From assembly GCA_028066595.1 (NCBI GenBank), contig JALCBJ010000020.1:1-64000 (forward strand): a stretch of 64,000 bases of DNA, given 5' to 3'. Made by a program: the position numbers and the translations under genes. Shown one piece after another: positions 54,650 through 61,287 of the stretch. Under the pieces are notes generated by a model. That model ran no database searches. It saw only the letters and a program-made list of their open reading frames with translations, and was not told the DNA's origin. The first letter of the stretch is position 1. The number at the start of each line of letters is the position of its first letter. The stretch is from Thermoanaerobaculia bacterium (GTDB lineage: Bacteria > Acidobacteriota > Thermoanaerobaculia > Multivoradales > J023).

Positions 54650-56941
54650 GTGTCGCGAACTGGTCCGCTTTTGCGTCTCGTCCTTCGCCGACCCGGCGTA
54701 CGCCGGATGGTGTTGGCGACGGTGGGCCTGGCCGCCGTGGTGCTCTTCACGGCTGTGCTGCGTCTGGAGACCGACAATTCGCCGCGGAGTTTCTTCGTCC
54801 ACGGATCACCGGGCGTCGCCGACTACGAGCGCTTCTCCGAGGTGTTCGGCAGTGATCTCAGTCTGCGGGTCAGCGTCGACGGGCCGGGGGTCTTCGGTCG
54901 TGAAGGACTTCGCTATCTAGCGCGCCTCGAGGACGAACTGGCTCGACTGGACGGCGTGCTGAGGGTCTCGGGTCTAGCGCGGCACCATCAGCGATTCGGA
55001 TGGCCACCAGAGGATCCTGAGGAGTTTCGCCGCCGAGCCCTCGCCGACGAGCTCGACCGGTCTGCGGGGTGGATCGATGCGGCCGGTCGTGGAGCGACGA
55101 TCTTGCTGCAGATCGAGGAGCGCCGAGACGTGGCGGGGCGTGACGCGCTCTTGCTGCAGATCGAGGAAACTCTGGCGTCCAACCGGTGGAAGACTCCCGA
55201 GGGCGTGCGGGCTCAGCTCGTCGGTTTGCCCGTGCTCAACCGCGACCTGGATCGCTCCTCTGCGGAGATCGAGGGACGCTTCCTCCCGCTCTTGGTGATT
55301 TTCGCGGTCGCCCTGCTCCTGCTCTTCGTTCGCGATCCGCTGGAGCTGCCTGCACCGCTGCTCTTCGTCGGCTTGTGCGAGCTGTTGACCGTGGGGACGC
55401 TGGCGGTGAGTGGGCAGCGGATGAATCTCGTTCTGGCCGTCCTACCGCCCCTGGTGTTCGTCATCGCCCTGGCCACCGCGCTGCACCTTCTCCTTCGTCT
55501 GCGTCAGCTACACGGGCCGAGTCGGCTGGAACGGTTGGAGGCATTGTTCGAGGAGAAGGCCTGGGCAGTGTTCTGGACGGGCATCACGACCGCCGTGGGG
55601 TTCGCTTCGCTCGCCTTGTCACCGGTGGCACCCGTGCGTTCTCTGGGTCTGTGGGCTGGAATCGGTTTGCTGCTGCTCACTGTTGCTGCTTTCCTCGTGT
55701 TGCCGGTTCTCTTCTTGGTGCTGGGTCGACGTCCCCAGGAACGCGGGGCGGAGCCAGGTGGGCATGACGTTTCCAGCCACGAGGAGCGGAGTCGTGCCCT
55801 GGGCAGGCGGTGGGCTGCTTGGGCCGTCGAGCGGCGGGCGTGGGTTCTGGCTAGCGCGGTCCTGTTGAGCGTGGTTGCCGTGGTCGGCCTGCCCCGGCTT
55901 CGCGTCGAATCGAACGCGCTGCGCTATTTGAGCCCCGAGCATCCGTTACGCGTCGGTATCGAAGACCTGGAGTCCCGAAGCATCGGCGTGGCGGCGCTGG
56001 AGATCTGGATTCGCCTAGACCCGACGGGTGGCGGAGCGCCTGCACCTTTCGTCTCGGCCCTCGAGATCGACCGACTGGCGGACTTGACGGGCGACCTGGA
56101 AGACGATTCGCAAGTCTACGGTGCCCTATCGGCCGGTGACGTTCTACGCGACGCCCTCCGCTATGTTCCAACCACTCCGGGCAGCGCCGCGGTGCGTCCC
56201 CAGATGGTGCTTACAGGCCTTCGCAACGACCACCAGGGCCGCGAGGTGTTGTCTGCACTGTTGTCCGAGGACGATCGTTCGGCGCGGATCACCGCGTTCG
56301 TTCCCACACTGGGTGCCGCGCAGCTGAAGGTCCTGGTAGAGCGCGTACGACAGGCGGCCGAGCTGCACTTCCCCGATGGCGAAGTCGTCGTTACCGGTCA
56401 GTATCCGCTACTCCTCGAAGCCCAGCGACATCTCATCTCGACGCTGGTCTGGTCCCTGGGCCTGACGCTGCTTGCCGTCGGGGTGGTGCTGCGGCTCCTG
56501 CTCCCCTCGAGCCGCCTGGCACTGCTCGCACTGCTGCCCAACTTGTGGCCGGTTGCAGGAGTCTTTGGGGTCATGAGTTGGTTTGGGATACCTCTCGACA
56601 TCGCCACGGTCATGGTGGCTGCCGTGGTCCTCGGCCTGGCGGTGGACGATACGATTCACACTCTGGGACACTTCCGCCGTCTCGCACCCCGGTATGGTGC
56701 CCGTCGCGCGGTGGTGGAGACCCTCGGCGCCACGGCGCCGGCCTACCTCCTCACGGGATTGATCCTGCTCGCGGGATTCGGTGTCTGCACACTTTCCGAT
56801 TTCGCGCCCATCGCCCGCTTCGGTGGACTGTCGGCTGTGGGCATAGTGTTGGCGGTGCTGGGAGATCTCTTTCTCTTGCCGGCGCTCCTCGCCTTGACGC
56901 CAGACGATGTGGTGCGACGACTGCCAGTTCCTCACGAATGA
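54650..56941 (+). CDS. MMPL/RND-superfamily exporter
   Basis: A 763-aa inner-membrane protein with two repeats of a large periplasmic loop followed by a helix bundle. The second bundle has VLGLAVDDTIHTLGHFRRL, with the Asp-Asp pair used for proton coupling; the first has FVIALATALHLLLRLRQLH at the equivalent place, which lacks it. This 'export protein of the RND superfamily' type (MMPL-like, hopanoid or lipid exporter relatives) works without a classical AcrA/TolC partner. Cargo is unknown but may be lipid-like. The start is GTG at 54650. The exported protein gene at 57066 follows by 124 bp. Confidence 0.9.
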   Translation: MSRTGPLLRLVLRRPGVRRMVLATVGLAAVVLFTAVLRLETDNSPRSFFVHGSPGVADYERFSEVFGSDLSLRVSVDGPGVFGREGLRYLARLEDELARLDGVLRVSGLARHHQRFGWPPEDPEEFRRRALADELDRSAGWIDAAGRGATILLQIEERRDVAGRDALLLQIEETLASNRWKTPEGVRAQLVGLPVLNRDLDRSSAEIEGRFLPLLVIFAVALLLLFVRDPLELPAPLLFVGLCELLTVGTLAVSGQRMNLVLAVLPPLVFVIALATALHLLLRLRQLHGPSRLERLEALFEEKAWAVFWTGITTAVGFASLALSPVAPVRSLGLWAGIGLLLLTVAAFLVLPVLFLVLGRRPQERGAEPGGHDVSSHEERSRALGRRWAAWAVERRAWVLASAVLLSVVAVVGLPRLRVESNALRYLSPEHPLRVGIEDLESRSIGVAALEIWIRLDPTGGGAPAPFVSALEIDRLADLTGDLEDDSQVYGALSAGDVLRDALRYVPTTPGSAAVRPQMVLTGLRNDHQGREVLSALLSEDDRSARITAFVPTLGAAQLKVLVERVRQAAELHFPDGEVVVTGQYPLLLEAQRHLISTLVWSLGLTLLAVGVVLRLLLPSSRLALLALLPNLWPVAGVFGVMSWFGIPLDIATVMVAAVVLGLAVDDTIHTLGHFRRLAPRYGARRAVVETLGATAPAYLLTGLILLAGFGVCTLSDFAPIARFGGLSAVGIVLAVLGDLFLLPALLALTPDDVVRRLPVPHE

Positions 56942-57065
56942 GTGGCGGGTTTCTCGTACCGGATTCGTATGGCAGGTCAGAGCCGGGTCGACCTCGTGAG
57001 TTTCCCGGCCCTTCTTCCACGACGACCAACCCAAAGTTCCTCGACTCATTGGAGTTTCAAGTCAC

Positions 57066-57866
57066 ATGTTCCGATACCACCCGAGATTCTTCGTCCTGTG
57101 CGCCCTTTTCGCCTGTTGCGTCTTTGGTCTGCCCGCCACCGCCGACGTGAAGATGGTCACCCAAATGGAAACCAGTGGTACGGCCGCCACCAACGGTGAG
57201 AGTGTCGTCTACATCAAGGGCCTGAAGATGCGCACCGAGCAGGAGGTCAGCGGCCGGCAAATGGTGTCGATCCTCGATCTCGAATCGCAGCAGATGATCA
57301 ACCTGAATATGAAGAAGAAGCGCGCCGAGGTATTCGACATGAGCGGCGTCGGTGAGCAGGTGGAGCAGTTCGTGGATGCCAGCACTGTCAGTGTTTCCCT
57401 CGAACCCACTGGGGCCACCCAAAACATCGCCGGAGCCGTGTGCAATGTTCACGACATGATGGTGAAGGTCGAGGTAGAAATCGCGCCGGGCTCTGGCATG
57501 GGCGCGACCATGGTGATGGACGGAACCGCTTGCTTGGTGCCTGACGCGCCCGGAGCCGAGGACTACCAGCGCTTCTATGCCGCCATGGCCGAGAAAGGTC
57601 TCTTTCTGGGTGATCCACGTGCGGCACAGGGTCCGGGTGCCGGTCAGCAGAAGGGAATGACCGAGCTATATCGGAAGATGGCCGAGAAGGGCGTTGCCTA
57701 CCATTCCGACATGAACGTTGGTTTCGATGGCTCGGGAATGATGGCCAAGATGCTCGGCAACCTGTCGTTCGATTCCAAGACGACGGTGAAGAGCGTGTCC
57801 ACCGACCCACTCTCCGACAGTCTGTTCGTGGTCCCGTCCGGCTGGAAGGTGAAGAACGTGAACTGA
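57066..57866 (+). CDS. Exported DUF4412-like protein
   Basis: A 266-aa protein with a signal peptide (FFVLCALFACCVFGLPATAD). The body is beta-rich with repeated short strands: VVYIKGLKMRTEQEV, MVSILDLESQQMINLNMKKK, AEVFDMSG. This strand pattern, describing 'tracked ion or bound ligand reset', is seen in DUF4412 and related LolA-fold proteins. Two cysteines occur in AGAVCNVHDMMV and GTACLVPDA. A lipid-carrier role downstream of an MMPL-like exporter is an inference only. Start ATG at 57066 has GGAG 11 nt upstream. Confidence 0.75.
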   Translation: MFRYHPRFFVLCALFACCVFGLPATADVKMVTQMETSGTAATNGESVVYIKGLKMRTEQEVSGRQMVSILDLESQQMINLNMKKKRAEVFDMSGVGEQVEQFVDASTVSVSLEPTGATQNIAGAVCNVHDMMVKVEVEIAPGSGMGATMVMDGTACLVPDAPGAEDYQRFYAAMAEKGLFLGDPRAAQGPGAGQQKGMTELYRKMAEKGVAYHSDMNVGFDGSGMMAKMLGNLSFDSKTTVKSVSTDPLSDSLFVVPSGWKVKNVN

Positions 57867-57892
57867 GCCTCGACCGCCTTCGCGATCGGAGC

Positions 57893-58183
57893 CTACTCTG
57901 GCGTCACGTTCTTCGGCGGAGGCTTTTCCCAGCCTCCGCCTTCCTCTTGCGTTTCCGATGCCTGCGCGCGTTTCTGCGCGTCCGTGCGCCAGCGTGCCAG
58001 CAAGATGGTGAGAACACCGAGGATCACCTCGTCGATGAACGGCATGGCGTCGGGCACGATCAGGTCGACAGCGAAGATCGCCGCGACGACGAAGACCAGG
58101 TTCGAGGTGCTCAGGCGGTCGAGGAACGCTGTGATACGTCCTGGTGTCTTGTTGCGATTCGAGTTCTTTGCGTCGGCGCTCAT
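57893..58183 (-). CDS. Small membrane protein, DUF6116-like
   Basis: A 96-aa protein with two hydrophobic segments (LVFVVAAIFAVDLIVPDAMP and FIDEVILGVLTILLARW) separated by a short turn, a basic N-terminus and an acidic Gly/Pro-rich C-terminal tail (GGGWEKPPPKNVTPE). The FAVDLIVPDAMPFIDEVILG core is, as I recall, characteristic of DUF6116 proteins. Function unknown. GGAAGG lies about 6 nt before the ATG at 58183. It converges with the exported protein gene. Confidence 0.7.
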   Translation of the reverse strand: MSADAKNSNRNKTPGRITAFLDRLSTSNLVFVVAAIFAVDLIVPDAMPFIDEVILGVLTILLARWRTDAQKRAQASETQEEGGGWEKPPPKNVTPE

Positions 58184-58270
58184 GATTTCCTTCCAGGACG
58201 ACAGTCTATCTCTGTGTCCCTCTGGCCGAGGCCACTACGTCTGGCGTCGGCGGCGGATTCGTCTTGGTTC

Positions 58271-58366
58271 TGCCCCTTTTCGGAAAAGGGGAGTTGGAGG
58301 GGGATTTCTGAAAAACAAGACTCGGTTCTTGGAACTCCCCCTATCCCCTTTCCTAAAAAGGGGGAG
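58271..58366. repeat. MITE-like palindromic repeat
   Basis: Two halves of about 40 bp are imperfect inverted repeats of each other. Each contains its own hairpin: CCCCTTTT (58273-58280) / AAAAGGGG (58284-58291) and CCCCTTT (58345-58351) / AAAGGGG (58357-58363). Each also carries a nearby (A)GGGGGA/TCCCCC block. The middle reads around gactcggttc. C/T- and A/G-rich tracts differ sharply from flanking DNA. Its translation resembles the well-known 'NPPSPPFKKGG' type of intergenic repeat. No transposase gene is present and I see no second copy in this window. Confidence 0.65.
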
Positions 58367-58449
58367 TCCGACTTGCCTCACACCGAAGCCGCGCGTACTC
58401 TGAAACGTAGGGGTACCGTCTGACGGACTCGCTGATCTGGGAGATAGAC

Positions 58450-59028
58450 ATGACGCATCACGACGAAGCATCCAGCCGCGCCGCTCGCTCGGCTTTTCTC
58501 GCCACCGGAATCGCTGCGGCCGGCGCCGTGGCGCTGATTCTGCTACCCAAGGTCCGCAGGACCCTGGCCGACACGATCGACCTTGCAGAGGAAGCCGCTC
58601 GGCGGTGGTATGGCGCCGCCGAAGAAGTGGCTGAAGAGTTCACCGCACGCACCGCCGGCCCGCGCGAGCCCGAGTCTGCCGAACCTGGAGATCAGGCCAG
58701 CGAAACCACCGTCGCAGCTTCCGATGCCGTCGACGAGCCGGTGGCAAACCCCTCCGCCGAAGCGACGAAGGCCGATGTCGAAACGAAGCGTGCCAAGGGC
58801 AGAGCCGCCTCCAGCACCAGCCCGGGACACATCAACCCGAAAGGCCAAAAAGTGATACGCCGCGTCGGCAAGAGCCCTTCTTGGAAGGGGCAGTACACCT
58901 ACGAGCTGGAGTGCGGCCAGTGCGGTCACCGGTATGGTGCCAACGGACCCGACATCGAGCGTGCGAATCGCGGTGAGGGACGCGCCTGTCCGGTGTGTCA
59001 GGGTGGCAAGCCGGGAGATCCCATCTAG
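58450..59028 (+). CDS. Membrane protein with C-terminal zinc ribbon
   Basis: A 192-aa protein. One N-terminal membrane helix (FLATGIAAAGAVALILL) is followed by an amphipathic helix, an Ala/Glu/Pro-rich linker of ~70 residues and a C-terminal ~65-residue domain. That domain has two CxxC knuckles: ELECGQCGHRYGANGPDI and RACPVCQGGKPG. The YGANGPDI/CPxCQGGxPG pair belongs to a small zinc-ribbon type that I recall from stand-alone proteins and nuclease-associated contexts. A GGGAG lies about 7 nt before the ATG. Function unknown; the zinc ribbon may bind nucleic acid or protein. Confidence 0.75.
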   Translation: MTHHDEASSRAARSAFLATGIAAAGAVALILLPKVRRTLADTIDLAEEAARRWYGAAEEVAEEFTARTAGPREPESAEPGDQASETTVAASDAVDEPVANPSAEATKADVETKRAKGRAASSTSPGHINPKGQKVIRRVGKSPSWKGQYTYELECGQCGHRYGANGPDIERANRGEGRACPVCQGGKPGDPI

Positions 59029-59086
59029 TTGGTCACACGCCATCGCTTTGCCATCGTCGCGGCATCTTTGCTCGGCTCTCTCGCGG

Positions 59087-59092
59087 TAGAGT
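59087..59092 (+). promoter_or_regulatory. -10-like box TAGAGT near the start codon
   Basis: TAGAGT ends 6 nt before the ATG at 59099, with no ribosome site between. It fits the window-wide TANNNT pattern. No good -35 was found. Confidence 0.35.
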
Positions 59093-59098
59093 TCCGCC

Positions 59099-60130
59099 AT
59101 GACGACGCTCGATCCTCCCCCTACACTGCGGGTAGGCGCTGAGGCGGCGGATACGCGACGCCGGTTCGAGGAGTCGGTGGCGCGTCGATCCGAACCGCCG
59201 GTGGTTCGCTCGGCTCTCGAGCTTGTAGGTGGGTCGCCGATGGTAGAGCTGACGCGCTTTGCTGCGGAAGAGCTGGGACAGGGGAGGCGGGCGGATCTCT
59301 TCGCCAAGCTGGAATGGTTGACCCCAGGCGGTAGCGTCAAGGACCGAGCCGGTTTGGGCATGGTGCTCTGGGCCGAGGCGGAAGGCCGGCTGCGGCCTGG
59401 CGGAACGATCGTCGAGCCGACCGCCGGGAACACCGGAATCGGTCTGGCGCTCGCGGGTGTGCTGCGTGGCTACGAGGTGATCCTGGTGGTGCCAGAGGGC
59501 TATGCCATCGAGAAGATCAAACTGATGCAGTCCTTGGGGGCGACAGTCGAGCGCAGCCCGAAGGCTGACGGGATCCGTGGAGCCATCGCGCGGGTTCGTC
59601 AGATCGAAGAGGAGTTGGGCGATGCCTTCGTGCCCATGCAGTGGGAGAACGAAGGGAATTCCGGTTTCCACGAGCTGACCACGGCAGAGGAGATCCGGCG
59701 CCAGATGGAGGATCGCATCGACGCAGTGGTGATCGGCGTCGGCACCGGCGGTACCTTCACTGGTGTCTGCCGCGCGCTGCGCCGTCTCCATCCCGATCTG
59801 CTGTGCGTCGCCGTAGAGACCAACGGCTCGGTGCTTCAGGGCGGCGAGCCCGGACCCCACGAGGTGGAAGGGATCGGCACCTCGTTCATTCCCGAGATCC
59901 TCGATCGTCGATTGATGGACGAAGTGATCATGGTGCATGACGACGACAGCTTCGCCACCGCGAAACTTCTGGCGCGCTCCGAAGGTTTGCTGGTGGGCGG
60001 CTCGTCCGGAGCCAACGCCTTTGCCGCGCTCCAGGTTGCGCGACGTTTGGGACCTGGTCGGCGAATCGTTACCATCTTTCCGGACTCCGCGGAGCGATAT
60101 CTGTCGAAGGGTCGCTTGGGCGGCCCTTAG
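59099..60130 (+). CDS. Cysteine synthase / PLP-dependent beta-family enzyme
   Basis: A 343-aa fold-type II PLP enzyme close to O-acetylserine sulfhydrylase (CysK/CysM) and the catalytic core of cystathionine beta-synthase. PLP-binding Lys81 is in TPGGSVKDRAG. The substrate loop is EPTAGNTGIG with Asn111. The phosphate-binding loop is GVGTGGTFTGV. The PLP-ring serine motif is FPDSAERYLS. The ~40-residue N-terminal extension is longer than in CysK. It could make cysteine from O-acetylserine and sulfide or act in transsulfuration; sequence alone does not decide. The next gene follows after 65 bp. Confidence 0.9.
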   Translation: MTTLDPPPTLRVGAEAADTRRRFEESVARRSEPPVVRSALELVGGSPMVELTRFAAEELGQGRRADLFAKLEWLTPGGSVKDRAGLGMVLWAEAEGRLRPGGTIVEPTAGNTGIGLALAGVLRGYEVILVVPEGYAIEKIKLMQSLGATVERSPKADGIRGAIARVRQIEEELGDAFVPMQWENEGNSGFHELTTAEEIRRQMEDRIDAVVIGVGTGGTFTGVCRALRRLHPDLLCVAVETNGSVLQGGEPGPHEVEGIGTSFIPEILDRRLMDEVIMVHDDDSFATAKLLARSEGLLVGGSSGANAFAALQVARRLGPGRRIVTIFPDSAERYLSKGRLGGP

Positions 60131-60181
60131 TTTTCCGGCTCTCCTAGCGGGTCTTCGGCGGTTCGCGCCAAGTCACTGGGG

Positions 60182-60187
60182 TAGAGT
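60182..60187 (+). promoter_or_regulatory. -10-like box TAGAGT near the start codon
   Basis: TAGAGT ends 8 nt before the ATG at 60196; no Shine-Dalgarno sequence is present. It may give this gene its own transcript separate from the cysteine synthase gene. Confidence 0.35.
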
Positions 60188-60195
60188 CGCTCATC

Positions 60196-61245
60196 ATGAA
60201 GACGAGCGCGAAGATGGTCGGGTGGGTCGCCGCGATCCTCTGGATGAGTGGTCTCGGATTGTGGATCTCGGGTTGCCAGCATGATGGGCGTACACCCCTG
60301 GTGCTCTACTCACCCCATGGCCGAGACCTCCTGTCGTTGTTCGAGCAAGAATTCGAGAAGTTGGAGCCGACGGTCGATGTCCGCTGGGTCGACATGGGGT
60401 CACAGGAGGTCTACGACCGCATCCGCTTCGAGCGCGCCAACCCTCAGGCCGACGTCTGGTTCGGTGGGCCGGCCACCATCCTCGCTCGCGGTGCCGAGGC
60501 GGGCCTCCTGGAGGCGTATCGGCCGCCATGGGCCGATGTGGTCACCGGTGGACACCCCGACGATCTGTACTTCAGTCTGTACCGCACGCCACCCATCGTG
60601 GTCTACAACACCGACGCCGTGAGTGAGGAAGACGCGCCGCGGGATTGGGAAGACTTGCTCGATCCGAGATGGCGCGATCAGGTTCTGATCCGGGATCCCC
60701 TGGCGTCCGGTACCATGAGGACCATCTTCGGCATGATTCTGGCTCGTTCCGTCGAACAGACTGGATCGCCTCAGGACGGGTTCGATTGGCTCCGGAGGCT
60801 CGACGCGCAGACCAAGGAATACGTTCACAATCCGGCGCTCCTACATCTCAAGATGGAGCGACAGGAAGGTCTCGTCACCTGCTGGGAGCTGACGGACATC
60901 CTCTTCCAACGTCAGCGCGGTGCGCCATTGGGATATCACTTTCCCTCCTCCGGCTCGCCGGTGATCGAGGATTCCGTCGGCCTGGTCAAGGACGGGCCAC
61001 ACCCGGAGGTCGCTCGCCGTTTCCTCGACTGGGTGGGATCTCGTGAGGCCCAGGAGTTGGCGGCAGAAAAGGTCTTCCGTCTGCCTGCGCGGACCGATCT
61101 TCCCGCGGACGAACTGCCGGAGTGGGCGCGCCAGGCGCTCGATGAGCTGATCACTGCCGAAGTCGATTGGCAGCTGATCGAAGAACAGGGCGCTGAGTGG
61201 ATGAACCGTTGGGATCGGGAGGTCCGCGGCCAGGGCACGGAGTGA
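60196..61245 (+). CDS. Iron-type ABC substrate-binding lipoprotein, orphan
   Basis: A 349-aa periplasmic binding protein. The N-terminal helix ends in a lipobox, WISGCQ. The mature protein begins TPLVLYSPHGRDLLSLFEQE and has PQADVWFGGPATILARG, then PPIVVYNTDAVSEEDAPRDW and EEDLLDPRW-like sequence, the pattern of the FbpA/FutA ferric-iron (or phosphonate/thiamine-type) family. SSGSPVIEDSVGLVKDGPHP fits the second lobe. No permease or ATPase gene is adjacent. The ligand cannot be read from sequence. ATG at 60196 gives a normal lipoprotein signal. Confidence 0.85.
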   Translation: MKTSAKMVGWVAAILWMSGLGLWISGCQHDGRTPLVLYSPHGRDLLSLFEQEFEKLEPTVDVRWVDMGSQEVYDRIRFERANPQADVWFGGPATILARGAEAGLLEAYRPPWADVVTGGHPDDLYFSLYRTPPIVVYNTDAVSEEDAPRDWEDLLDPRWRDQVLIRDPLASGTMRTIFGMILARSVEQTGSPQDGFDWLRRLDAQTKEYVHNPALLHLKMERQEGLVTCWELTDILFQRQRGAPLGYHFPSSGSPVIEDSVGLVKDGPHPEVARRFLDWVGSREAQELAAEKVFRLPARTDLPADELPEWARQALDELITAEVDWQLIEEQGAEWMNRWDREVRGQGTE

Positions 61246-61287
61246 CCTAGTCGCCGAGAGTCTGGTCGATCCTCCTAATCCCTCCTC

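Noticed and set aside
54371-54802. N-terminal extension of hpd to a start at 54802
   Set aside because: HPPD begins with SDNPLRLRKIHH-type sequence and has a ribosome site directly before 54370; the upstream residues have no coding character and overlap the opposite gene.
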